8,401 nucleotides of DNA from CF-39 sp036518215 (GTDB lineage: Bacteria; Chloroflexota; Limnocylindria; P2-11E), in assembly GCA_036518215.1 (NCBI GenBank), contig DATDNP010000084.1, forward strand, positions 1 to 8,401, given 5' to 3'. Under the pieces are notes generated by a model. It worked only from the letters and a program-made list of their open reading frames with translations. It ran no database searches and was not told where the DNA came from. Positions 1 through 6,728 of this stretch are shown one piece after another. A program made the position numbers and the translations under genes. Each line of letters opens with the position of its first letter. The stretch's first letter is position 1.

Positions 1-2048
1 CCGCCGAGGCGGCGTCGGCCGGGAGCGGCGGCAAGGCGTCCCAGTCGAAGACGCCGACGCTCGATCAGCTCGGCGTGAACCTCACCGCGATGGCGAAGGC
101 GCAGCAGCTCGATCCGGTGATCGGCCGCGAGAAGGAGATCGAGCGCGTCATCCAGATCCTCAGCCGCCGGACGAAGAACAACCCCGCGCTCATCGGCGAG
201 CCGGGCGTCGGCAAGACCGCGATCGCCGAGGGCCTCGCGCACCGCATCGTGAAGGGCGACGTGCCCGAAACGCTGCAGGGCAAGCGCGTGCTCACGCTCG
301 ACATCGGGTCGCTCGTCGCGGGCACGAAGTACCGCGGTGAGTTCGAGGAGCGCCTCAAGAAGATCATCGAAGAGCTGCGTCACGCGCACGACGTCATCCT
401 CTTCATCGACGAGCTCCACACGCTCGTCGGCGCGGGCGCGGCCGAGGGCGCCGTCGACGCCGCGAACATCCTGAAGCCGTCGCTCGCCCGCGGCGAGCTC
501 CAGTGCATCGGCGCCACGACGCTCGACGAGTTCCGCAAGTACATCGAGCGCGACGCCGCGCTCGAGCGCCGCTTCCAGCCGGTCATGGTCGAGGAGCCGT
601 CCATCGAAGAGACGGTCGAGATCCTCATGGGGATCCGCTCGCGGTACGAGGAGCACCACAAGGTCTCCATCACCGACGACGCGGTGAAGGCGGCCGCCGA
701 GCTCTCGGCGCGCTACATCACCGACCGCTTCCTGCCGGACAAGGCGATCGACCTCATGGACGAGGCCGCGAGCCGCGTCCGCCTCCGCTACTCGACGCTC
801 CCGACGGACGTGAAGGACGCGCAGAAGGAGCTCGACAAGATCGTCACCGACAAGGAAGCCGCCATGGAGGCGCAGCAGTACGAGCTCGCCTCGACGCTCC
901 GTCAGAAGGAGCGGCAGCAGCAGGACAAGCTGCAGCAGGCGAAGGCCGACTGGCTGCTCGCGCAGTCGCAGAAGCGTCCCGAGGTGACCGACGAGGACAT
1001 CGCCGAGGTCGTCTCGATGTGGACGGGCATCCCTGTCCGCCGCCTCGCCGAAGAGGAGACGCAGAAGCTCCTCAAGATGGAAGAGGCGCTGCACGCGAAG
1101 GTCATCGGCCAGGAGGCCGCGGTCACGACGATCTCACGCGCGGTCCGTCGCGCGCGCGCAGGCCTGAAGGATCCGCGCCGTCCGATCGGCGTGTTCTTCT
1201 TCGTCGGCCCGACCGGTACCGGCAAGACGCACCTCGCGCGGACGCTCGCCGAGTTCATGTTCGGCTCGGCCGAGAACGTGGTGAAGATCGACATGTCCGA
1301 CTACATGGAGCGGCACAACGTGTCGCGCCTCGTCGGATCGCCGCCCGGCTACGTCGGATACGAAGAGGGCGGCCAGCTCACCGAGACCGTGCGGCGCAAG
1401 TCGTACTGCGTGATCCTGCTCGACGAGATCGAGAAGGCGCATCCCGAGGTCTTCAACATCCTGCTGCAGATCTTCGACGAAGGCCGTCTCGCGGACGCGA
1501 AGGGCCGCACCGTCGACTTCCGCAACACGATCATCATCATGACCTCGAACCTCGCGCAGAAGATGCTGAAGAGCGAGTCCGCGCTCGGCTTCCGTGCCAA
1601 GGGCGAGGGCGATGACGCCGACGTCCAGGCCGCGTACGAGCGGATGAAGGAGCGGGTGCAGGAAGAGATGAAGCGCTTCTTCCGCCCGGAGTTCCTGAAC
1701 CGCATCGACGCGACGGTCGTGTTCCAGCCGCTCAACAAGGACGAGATCCGCAAGATCGTCGAGCTCGAGCTCACCGGCGTGCGCAAGCAGCTCGCGTCGC
1801 AGGAGATCACGCTCGAGGTCACGACTGAGGCGATGGACCACATCGCGTCGGTCGGCTACGACTCGAACTTCGGCGCGCGGCCACTCGCGCGCTCGATCCA
1901 GAACGAGATCGCCGACCCGCTCGCCGAGATGCTCCTCCAGGGCAAGTTCCACCCGGGCGACACGGTGCGCGTGCATCCCGTCGACGGGAAGATCACGATC
2001 GCGAAGGTGGACGCGGAAGCGCCGAAGCCGGAACCGGTCGCGCCCTAG
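1..2048 (+). CDS. clpC: ATP-dependent Clp protease ATPase subunit ClpC (5' partial)
   Basis: Hexameric AAA+ unfoldase that feeds substrates to the ClpP peptidase in the cytoplasm. The frame is open from base 3, giving 681 visible residues; full ClpC is about 810-850, so the N-terminal Clp-N repeats lie upstream. The visible part opens with a Gly/Ser-rich linker and then TPTLDQLGVNLT, the usual entry to the D1 domain. D1 has Walker A GEPGVGKT (195-218), Walker B VILFIDE (393-413) and an ALERRF arginine-finger region. A UVR-like middle domain (about 852-914, KEAAMEAQQYELASTLR) is typical of ClpC rather than ClpB or ClpA. D2 has Walker A GPTGTGKT (1206-1229), Walker B VILLDE (1410-1427) and FRPEFLNRID. 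An LGF tripeptide (1584-1592) sits where the ClpP-docking loop is expected. The GTG at 75 is internal (the Val of GVNL), not a start. D2 is somewhat divergent (GTGKTH where GVGKTE is usual). Stop is TAG. Confidence 0.95.
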   Translation, partial: AEAASAGSGGKASQSKTPTLDQLGVNLTAMAKAQQLDPVIGREKEIERVIQILSRRTKNNPALIGEPGVGKTAIAEGLAHRIVKGDVPETLQGKRVLTLDIGSLVAGTKYRGEFEERLKKIIEELRHAHDVILFIDELHTLVGAGAAEGAVDAANILKPSLARGELQCIGATTLDEFRKYIERDAALERRFQPVMVEEPSIEETVEILMGIRSRYEEHHKVSITDDAVKAAAELSARYITDRFLPDKAIDLMDEAASRVRLRYSTLPTDVKDAQKELDKIVTDKEAAMEAQQYELASTLRQKERQQQDKLQQAKADWLLAQSQKRPEVTDEDIAEVVSMWTGIPVRRLAEEETQKLLKMEEALHAKVIGQEAAVTTISRAVRRARAGLKDPRRPIGVFFFVGPTGTGKTHLARTLAEFMFGSAENVVKIDMSDYMERHNVSRLVGSPPGYVGYEEGGQLTETVRRKSYCVILLDEIEKAHPEVFNILLQIFDEGRLADAKGRTVDFRNTIIIMTSNLAQKMLKSESALGFRAKGEGDDADVQAAYERMKERVQEEMKRFFRPEFLNRIDATVVFQPLNKDEIRKIVELELTGVRKQLASQEITLEVTTEAMDHIASVGYDSNFGARPLARSIQNEIADPLAEMLLQGKFHPGDTVRVHPVDGKITIAKVDAEAPKPEPVAP

Positions 2049-2075
2049 CGCAGGACCGGGCGGTCAGTCCTCGGC
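2049..2075. terminator. possible short hairpin between convergent genes
   Basis: The gap between the clpC stop and the stop of the opposing membrane gene is only 15 bases. AGGAC (2052-2056) can pair with GTCCT (2067-2071); alternatively GACC (2054-2057) can pair with GGTC (2062-2065) around a GGGC loop. Either hairpin would cover the stop codon of the minus-strand gene. No T-run follows on either strand, so it is a weak candidate for a shared terminator and may be chance in GC-rich DNA. Confidence 0.2.
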
Positions 2076-2855
2076 GATCGAGAATGCCAGGCGCGGCTCG
2101 GCTCCCGTCGTGGACGCGTAGATGCGACCGCGCTTGTCGCTCACGACGTCACGAGACTCAACCGGCACCTGCCGGATGGTCGTCGGCCGCCACTGCTCGT
2201 TGACGAGCGCTTCAAGCGCGAAGCGTGGATCGCCGCGGGTGATGGCGGACGCGACGCGTTCGCTCACCGCCACCACGAACGCGGTGGCCTCATCGGGTCG
2301 CGAGTCGATCGCGCGGGCACTGATGCCGACGACCTCGGTGTCCTCGAGGATCCGTATCTGCGCGGGCGCGACGCCGGCCGACTCGAAGCGAAGCGTGGTC
2401 GATGGCGTATCTCCCTCCGGAGGCGTGGTGACGAGCGGCACGGGAGCGGTGACTGCCGCCGGCGCCGGCCAGGGCTGAGTGACGGCGAGCACCTGAGCCT
2501 CCGCGCGACGCAGCGCGTCGCGCAGGTTCGCGACGTCGTTCACCGCCCATTCGTACTGTTTCGTCACGAGAGCGACGCGCTGGTCGGCGTCGACGCGCGC
2601 GTCCGCGATGACGCGTTGCGTCTGCAGCGCAGCGGTTCGCGCGCGCGACCGCATGAGCAGATAGACGACGGCGGCGAGGAGCGCGCCGAGCAGCAGGCCC
2701 GCGCCGACGCCCGCTGTCGGCACGCCTACGAGGAGCGCGATCGGGAGGCTCAGCGCGAGGTTAAGAGCCGGCGACAGCAGTCGGGCGGGATCTTCCTCGA
2801 TCCGTCGCAGCTCCGCGCTCGCGCGCGCGTGCGCGACGTACATGGCGCGCGGCAT
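2064..2855 (-). CDS. hypothetical two-helix membrane protein with coiled-coil and unknown C-terminal domain
   Basis: I do not recognise this protein. With the ATG at 2855 it has 263 residues. An amphipathic, charged N-terminus (ASAELRRIEEDPARLL) is followed by two adjacent hydrophobic segments (about residues 26-46 and 48-68) split by a short Val-Pro-Thr-Ala-Gly turn. Next come an Arg/Ala/Gln-rich, probably coiled-coil stretch (about 69-126), a Pro/Thr/Val-rich linker (127-151) and a mixed alpha/beta C-terminal part (152-263) with no motif I can name. The helical hairpin implies membrane anchoring with the rest on one side. Composition is natural for a protein, whereas opposite-strand frames here are Arg/Ser-rich nonsense, so the gene is probably real. 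The start is uncertain: ATG 2843 (259 residues) and GTG 2864 are alternatives and none has a good Shine-Dalgarno sequence. The open frame continues to 3131, but that part is unlike a protein and overlaps radA. It interrupts the usual clpC-radA adjacency. Confidence 0.72.
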   Translation of the reverse strand: MPRAMYVAHARASAELRRIEEDPARLLSPALNLALSLPIALLVGVPTAGVGAGLLLGALLAAVVYLLMRSRARTAALQTQRVIADARVDADQRVALVTKQYEWAVNDVANLRDALRRAEAQVLAVTQPWPAPAAVTAPVPLVTTPPEGDTPSTTLRFESAGVAPAQIRILEDTEVVGISARAIDSRPDEATAFVVAVSERVASAITRGDPRFALEALVNEQWRPTTIRQVPVESRDVVSDKRGRIYASTTGAEPRLAFSIAED

Positions 2856-2949
2856 CAACGTCACGGGTGCGCGCCTGCCGCGAGTCCACCGACCATGCTC
2901 TGTTAACGGGTCGGCCCTCTCGCGGTTACATGTCGGCGCGTCACACGGC

Positions 2950-2986
2950 TCGGCTGAGACACAAGTACTAGCCGATACTTCCTGGG
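2950..2986 (+). promoter_or_regulatory. possible radA promoter with inverted repeat, leaderless-type spacing
   Basis: This lies in the 131-bp gap between the divergent membrane gene and radA. GATACT (2974-2979) matches the -10 consensus at 4 of 6 positions and lies 7 bases before the radA ATG, so transcription could begin at or next to the start codon. Consistent with that, no Shine-Dalgarno sequence precedes the ATG (the bases just before it read ACTTCCTGGG). No good -35 box is seen at 16-18 bases. A 5-bp inverted repeat, AAGTA (2963-2967) and TACTT (2976-2980) with 8 bases between, overlaps the -10 candidate and could be an operator or chance. No promoter for the minus-strand gene could be picked out. 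Confidence 0.3.
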
Positions 2987-4351
2987 ATGCCTGCGGCGCC
3001 GAAGACCGCGTTCGTCTGCCAGAGCTGCGGTAATCAGTTCCCGAAGTGGATCGGGCGCTGCCCCGCATGCCAGGGCTGGAACACGCTCGTGGAGGAACGC
3101 GTCGTCGCGCCGCCGAAGGGCCGCGGCACACCGCGCGCGCCGCGCGAGGCGATCGCGCTGACCGACGTCCCGCAGGACGCCGAGGAGCGGATCTCGACGG
3201 GCATCGGCGAGTTCGACCGCGTCCTCGGCGGCGGCGTCGTCCGCGGCTCGCTCGTGCTCCTCGGTGGCGATCCGGGCATCGGCAAGTCCTCGCTCCTCAT
3301 GCAGGCGTCGGCGTCGCTCGCCGAGCGCGGCACGGTGCTCTACGTCTCTGGCGAGGAGTCCGCATCTCAGATCAAGATGCGGGCACGGCGCTTCGGCATC
3401 GAGAGCCCGAACATCCTCGTGCTCGCCGAGACGGATCTCGGCACGGTCATCGAGGCGATACGCCGGACGAAGCCGATCTTCACCGTCATCGACTCGATCC
3501 AGACGATGTCGAGCGAGGTCATCGGCTCGGCCGCCGGCGGCGTGTCGCAGCTGCGGGAATGCGCGGCACGTCTCCTCGAGGTCGCGAAGGGCGACGATGT
3601 GCCGATCTTCCTCGTCGGTCACGTGACGAAGGAGGGCGCGGTCGCGGGACCGCGCGTCCTCGAGCACATCGTCGATGCCGTCCTGTATCTCGAAGGCGAG
3701 CGCTTCCACGCGTTCCGCATCCTCCGCGGCACGAAGAACCGCTTCGGGTCGACGGATGAGGTCGGCGTCTTCGAGATGGGGGAGAACGGTCTGCGCGAGG
3801 TCGCGAACCCGTCGGAGGTCTTCCTCGAGGAGCGCACGAAGGGTGTCGCCGGAAGCGTCATCGTGCCGACCGTCGAGGGCACGCGACCGCTCCTCGTCGA
3901 GGTGCAGGCGCTCGTGACGCCGACGACGTTCGGTCTTCCGCGGCGCACGGTGAACGGCGCGGACCCGCAGCGCCTCGCGGTGCTGCTCGCCGTGCTCGCG
4001 AAACGCGCGGGCATCGGCCTCGGGCAGCACGACGTGTACGTGAACCTCGTCGGCGGCCTCCGCGTGCGCGAGCCCGCGGCGGATCTCGCAGTCGCCGTCG
4101 CGCTCGCGTCCGCGCTTCGCGACAAGCCAGCCGATCCGCGGACGGTGTTCGTCGGCGAGCTCGGGCTCGGCGGCGAGCTGCGCCGCGTGCAGCGGCTCGC
4201 GGCGCGGCTGAAGGAAGCGCAGCGGCTCGGGTTCACCCGCGCGGTCGTGCCGCAGGCGAGCCTCGGCGACCTGAACGGGACCGCGATAGAGGTCGTCGGC
4301 GCGCCGTCGCTCCGCGAGGCACTCACCCGTTCGGGTATCGCCGACAGCTAG
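2987..4351 (+). CDS. radA: DNA repair protein RadA (Sms), RecA/Lon-like branch migration ATPase
   Basis: RadA processes recombination intermediates by driving branch migration with RecA; it acts on DNA in the cytoplasm. The 454 residues match the family's usual 450-460. In order: a zinc finger with C11-x2-C14 and C25-x2-C28 (the last two in GRCPACQGW); a RecA-like ATPase core with Walker A GGDPGIGKS (residues 93-101), SGEES (121-125) and Walker B VIDSIQTM (about 167-174); the RadA signature KNRFG (250-254), which separates it from RecA; and a Lon-protease-like C-terminal domain from about 285 (DLAVAVALASAL, VFVGELGLGGELR). The ATG at 2987 is the only start that places the zinc finger at the expected distance from the N-terminus. 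It has no Shine-Dalgarno sequence, so it may be leaderless. In Bacillus radA lies between clpC and disA; here the upstream neighbour is divergent, so radA needs its own promoter. Stop is TAG. Confidence 0.96.
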   Translation: MPAAPKTAFVCQSCGNQFPKWIGRCPACQGWNTLVEERVVAPPKGRGTPRAPREAIALTDVPQDAEERISTGIGEFDRVLGGGVVRGSLVLLGGDPGIGKSSLLMQASASLAERGTVLYVSGEESASQIKMRARRFGIESPNILVLAETDLGTVIEAIRRTKPIFTVIDSIQTMSSEVIGSAAGGVSQLRECAARLLEVAKGDDVPIFLVGHVTKEGAVAGPRVLEHIVDAVLYLEGERFHAFRILRGTKNRFGSTDEVGVFEMGENGLREVANPSEVFLEERTKGVAGSVIVPTVEGTRPLLVEVQALVTPTTFGLPRRTVNGADPQRLAVLLAVLAKRAGIGLGQHDVYVNLVGGLRVREPAADLAVAVALASALRDKPADPRTVFVGELGLGGELRRVQRLAARLKEAQRLGFTRAVVPQASLGDLNGTAIEVVGAPSLREALTRSGIADS

Positions 4352-4375
4352 AGGAGCGAGCGTACACTCGCGCTC
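4341..4375 (+). promoter_or_regulatory. candidate promoter for the yacL-ispD-ispF-cysS run
   Basis: CCGACA (4341-4346, 4 of 6 matches to TTGACA) and TACACT (4363-4368, 4 of 6 matches to TATAAT) are 16 bases apart. This predicts a start near 4375 and a leader of about 110 bases before the yacL-like gene. The -35 overlaps the last radA codons. GCGAG (4356-4360) and CTCGC (4367-4371) form a 5-bp stem around CGTACA that overlaps the -10; without a T-run it is unlikely to be a terminator. Spacing is good but GC-rich DNA yields such matches by chance. Confidence 0.4.
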
Positions 4376-4470
4376 GTGATCCGTTCATTTCACATCCATC
4401 CGCGTCACGCGGTCGCCGGCGGCCACATCTTCATCGGCCGGGCGTCCGTCGCGTCGCGCGACATCTATAG

Positions 4471-4477
4471 AAAGGAG
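4471..4477 (+). promoter_or_regulatory. strong Shine-Dalgarno for the yacL-like gene
   Basis: AAAGGAG ends 8 bases before the GTG at 4486. This is the best-formed ribosome binding site at the head of this gene run and fixes GTG 4486 as the start, in preference to any in-frame codon further in. The AT-richer stretch just upstream (ACATCTATAG) stands out from the GC-rich background. Confidence 0.8.
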
Positions 4478-4485
4478 AAGGCAGC

Positions 4486-5559
4486 GTGGCATTCCTTCGT
4501 CTCTTCGCAGCACTCATCGGCTGGTTCTTCGGTTTCGTCCTCGGCGCCGATCTGCTCCAGGTCTCACAGGTCACGCCCGTCAGCAATCAGGTCCTCGTCA
4601 TCTTCCTGCTGGCGACCGCGTGCGCGATCCTCGGCTGGCTCGGCGCGCCGTATGTCACCGTCCTCCCCGCACGCTTCATCACGGCGCGCATCCGCGAGAC
4701 ACAGGCGGGTGATCTGGTCGGCGGCGCGCTTGGGGCGGGCGTCGGTCTCGTCCTCGCGCTCTTCCTCGCGTTCCCGCTCTCGTTCCTTCCCGGCGATCTA
4801 GGGAGGTTCGCGCCGCTCATCGGCGCGCTCATCCTCGGGTTCGCGGGTGGCGCGGCGGGCACGATCAAGCGCGCGGAGCTCGGAGCGCTCGCCCTCGTGA
4901 TCCGTCACGGCCGTCAAGACCGGCTCGGGCAGGAGCGCGCGCTCCTCGACACGTCGGTCATCATCGACGGCCGCGTCGCAGACGTCGTGAAGAGCGGCTT
5001 CATCCGCGGAACGCTCGTCGTCCCGCGCTTCATCCTCGCGGAGCTTCAGTACTTCGCTGACTCGTCCGATGCGTCGAAGCGGGAGCGCGGACGGCGCGGT
5101 CTCGAGATCCTCCAGAAGATGCAGAAGGAGACGAACGTCCAGATCGAGCTGCTCGACCGTGATCCGCAGGCCACGGACGCCGACGGAAAGCTCGTCGTGC
5201 TCGCGCGCTCGATGAACGTCCCGATCATGACGAACGACTACGGCCTCAACCGCGTCGCCGAGCTGCAGGGCATCACCGTCCTGAACGTGAACGACCTCGC
5301 GAAGGCGGTGCGACCGGTCGTGCTCCCGAGCGACGAGCTCACGGTGCGCGTCACGCACGAGGGCAAGGAGCCCGGGCAGGGCGTGGCGTATCTCGAGGAC
5401 GGCACGATGGTCGTCATCGAGAGCGGGTCGCGGTTCCACGGCAGCGAGGTCACGGTCACCGTGATGCGCGTGTTGCAGACCGTTGGTGGCCGGATGATCT
5501 TCGCGCAGCCGAAGGGCGAGATCGTGGAGACGCGCAGGCCGAGGGCGGCCACGCGCTGA
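4486..5559 (+). CDS. yacL: YacL-like membrane protein with PIN and TRAM domains (putative RNase)
   Basis: Putative membrane-anchored endoribonuclease of the YacL family. The cellular substrate is not evident from the sequence, and the RNase activity is inferred from the domain. The protein has 357 residues. Hydrophobic segments at about 4-20, 36-56, 79-100 and 108-124 form a four-helix N-terminal membrane region. A PIN domain follows at about 150-275 with its acidic set visible: D155 in LLDTSVIIDGR, E186 in AELQ, D231/D233 in TDADGKL and D251 in TNDYGLNR. A TRAM-type beta domain, probably RNA-binding, occupies about 283-342 (GQGVAYLEDGTMVVIESG), and the tail is basic. The GTG start is set by AAAGGAG 8 bases upstream. 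Its TGA overlaps the ispD ATG by one base. In Bacillus the orthologue also precedes ispD, which supports the name; disA, which normally comes before it, is absent here. Confidence 0.92.
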   Translation: MAFLRLFAALIGWFFGFVLGADLLQVSQVTPVSNQVLVIFLLATACAILGWLGAPYVTVLPARFITARIRETQAGDLVGGALGAGVGLVLALFLAFPLSFLPGDLGRFAPLIGALILGFAGGAAGTIKRAELGALALVIRHGRQDRLGQERALLDTSVIIDGRVADVVKSGFIRGTLVVPRFILAELQYFADSSDASKRERGRRGLEILQKMQKETNVQIELLDRDPQATDADGKLVVLARSMNVPIMTNDYGLNRVAELQGITVLNVNDLAKAVRPVVLPSDELTVRVTHEGKEPGQGVAYLEDGTMVVIESGSRFHGSEVTVTVMRVLQTVGGRMIFAQPKGEIVETRRPRAATR

Positions 5560-6248
5560 TGCGCGCGGCGCTCGCCGTCCTCGCCGCCGGCAGTGCGACG
5601 CGCGCCGGCGTGGACAAGGTGCTTGCGGATCTCGGCGGCCAGCCCGTCCTCGCGTGGTCGCTCGCCGCGGGTCGCGCGGCGCGCTGCTTCGACGAGTTCA
5701 TCGTCGTCGCCCCGGCGGAAAAGCTCGCCGCGTTCGAGAAGGCCGTCCACGCGTTCATGCCCGAGGCGCGCGTCGTCGCGGGCGGGCGGACACGCACCGG
5801 CTCATCGTGGGCCGCGCTCGATGCCGCCGCGGACGCCGACGTGATCGCGATCCACGACGCGGCGCGTCCGTTCGCGCCCCCCAGCCTCTTCGCGCGCTGC
5901 GTCGAGGTCGCCGCCGCCGATGGCTCGGCCGTCGCCGGACTCCCGCTCGCCGACACCGTGCGGCGCGCCGACGAGGCGGGCGCGGCGACGGAGGAGGTCT
6001 CGCGCGAGGGCCTCTGGTCGGCGCAGACGCCGCAGGCGTTCCGCCGCGAGCTGCTCGCGGGCGCGCGCGCGTCGGCCGGCGACGCATCGTTCAGCGACGA
6101 TGCGGCGGCGCTCGTCGCGGCAGGGTCTCGGCCGAAGATGATCCCCGGCGAACGGCGCAATCTGAAGATCACGACGCTCGAGGATCTCGCCTACGCGCGG
6201 GAGCTCGTCGCGAAGGGCCTGGCGGGCTTCCCCGCGCTCGTTCGATGA
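5559..6248 (+). CDS. ispD: 2-C-methyl-D-erythritol 4-phosphate cytidylyltransferase IspD
   Basis: Catalyses MEP + CTP to CDP-ME + diphosphate, the third step of the MEP isoprenoid pathway, in the cytosol. The 229 residues match the family. The nucleotide-binding loop is LAAGSATRAGVDK with R15 and K20, the probable equivalents of the catalytic Arg20 and Lys27 of E. coli IspD. Then come GGRTRTGSS (75-83), HDAARPF (99-105), ADTV (131-134), WSAQTPQAF (153-161), SDDAA (179-183) and NLKITTLEDL (201-210), whose Lys matches the second conserved lysine. The Arg-Lys spacing is 5 residues against 7 in E. coli, a shortened loop that does not look damaging. ATG 5559 overlaps the preceding TGA as TGATG, and no clear Shine-Dalgarno is present, so expression probably depends on translational coupling. 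Its TGA overlaps the ispF start. Confidence 0.94.
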   Translation: MRAALAVLAAGSATRAGVDKVLADLGGQPVLAWSLAAGRAARCFDEFIVVAPAEKLAAFEKAVHAFMPEARVVAGGRTRTGSSWAALDAAADADVIAIHDAARPFAPPSLFARCVEVAAADGSAVAGLPLADTVRRADEAGAATEEVSREGLWSAQTPQAFRRELLAGARASAGDASFSDDAAALVAAGSRPKMIPGERRNLKITTLEDLAYARELVAKGLAGFPALVR

Positions 6249-6715
6249 GCAGGGCGGGCATCGGCTACGATATCCATCGTCTCGCGCCAGCGCGCCGGCT
6301 CGTGCTCGGCGGTGTCGCGATCGAGCACCCGATGGGGCTCGTGGGTCACTCCGATGGCGACGTCCTTCTTCACGCGCTCATGGACGCCATCCTCGGTGCC
6401 GCGAATCTCGGAGACCTCGGTCGTCACTTTCCGAGCGATGATCCAGCGTACGAAGGGGCGCGGAGCGTGGAGCTCCTCCGGCGTGTCGGTGGGCTCGTCC
6501 ATGAACGCGGGCTCACGGTGGCATCGCTGGACGCGACGGTGATCGCGCAGGCGCCACGGCTCGCACCGCACGTACAGGCGATGCGCGAGACGATCGCCGC
6601 GACGCTCGGCATCGACGCCGAACGCGTGAGCGTCAAGGCGACGACGAACGATGGCCTGGGGGTCATCGGGCGCGAAGCGGCCATCGCGGCGCTCGCCATC
6701 GCACAGCTCGAATAA
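6245..6715 (+). CDS. ispF: 2-C-methyl-D-erythritol 2,4-cyclodiphosphate synthase IspF
   Basis: Trimeric zinc enzyme that cyclises CDP-ME 2-phosphate to MEcPP, releasing CMP, two steps after IspD. It has 156 residues, the usual length. GIGYDIHRL carries metal ligands D9 and H11; GHSDGDVLLHALMDAILGA carries the third ligand H43; GDLGRHFPSDD (56-66) is the DIGxHFP motif; KATTNDGLGVIGR (131-143) is the substrate/magnesium loop. Two small departures: D136 stands where E. coli has Glu135, and the usual GRGEGIA after the loop is GREAAIA. The three zinc ligands are intact, so activity is expected. ATG 6245 overlaps the ispD stop as ATGA. The frame is also open upstream to 5654, but that stretch is Arg-rich out-of-frame ispD and not part of the protein. 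Stop TAA lies inside the cysS ribosome binding site. The gene is separate from ispD, unlike the fused IspDF of some proteobacteria. Confidence 0.95.
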   Translation: MSRAGIGYDIHRLAPARRLVLGGVAIEHPMGLVGHSDGDVLLHALMDAILGAANLGDLGRHFPSDDPAYEGARSVELLRRVGGLVHERGLTVASLDATVIAQAPRLAPHVQAMRETIAATLGIDAERVSVKATTNDGLGVIGREAAIAALAIAQLE

Positions 6716-6719
6716 GGAG
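6714..6719 (+). promoter_or_regulatory. Shine-Dalgarno for cysS, overlapping the ispF stop
   Basis: AAGGAG begins within the ispF TAA (6713-6715) and is followed by a 9-base spacer that ends exactly at the in-frame ATC codon of cysS at 6729. Ribosomes terminating on ispF would sit on this site, which favours coupled re-initiation. It is the main evidence for where cysS translation starts. Confidence 0.7.
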
Positions 6720-6728
6720 TACGGGGCC

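Noticed and set aside
75..77. GTG 75 as the clpC start
   Set aside because: The frame is open to the window edge and upstream codons encode the conserved TPTLDQLG entry to D1; the GTG is the Val of GVNL.
503..1615. 370-residue plus-strand frame inside clpC
   Set aside because: Arg/Gly/His-rich out-of-frame reading of conserved AAA+ sequence.
1134..1976. 280-residue minus-strand frame opposite clpC
   Set aside because: Same composition artefact; the plus strand encodes the ClpC D2 domain here.
2122..2478. 118-residue plus-strand frame opposite the membrane gene
   Set aside because: Ser/Thr/Arg-rich with no ribosome binding site, while the minus strand shows a coherent membrane-hairpin protein.
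2844..3131. N-terminal extension of the membrane gene to an ATG at 3131
   Set aside because: The extra residues are Arg/Ser/Cys-rich, overlap the 5' end of radA antisense and show no domain; the starts at 2843-2864 are more sensible.
2903..4030. 375-residue minus-strand frame opposite radA
   Set aside because: Arg/His/Ala-rich composition lies entirely over well-supported radA codons; a high-GC shadow.
4356..4371. Hairpin GCGAG/CTCGC after radA as an intrinsic terminator
   Set aside because: Only a 5-bp stem with no T-run after it; it overlaps a promoter-like -10 instead.
4376..4801. 141-residue frame starting at GTG 4376
   Set aside because: Beyond about 40 residues it is a Ser/Arg-rich shadow of the yacL-like gene; the in-frame PIN/TRAM protein has the strong ribosome binding site.
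5654..6244. 197-residue N-terminal extension of IspF
   Set aside because: It is out-of-frame ispD with Arg-rich nonsense composition; ATG 6245 gives the standard 156-residue IspF.
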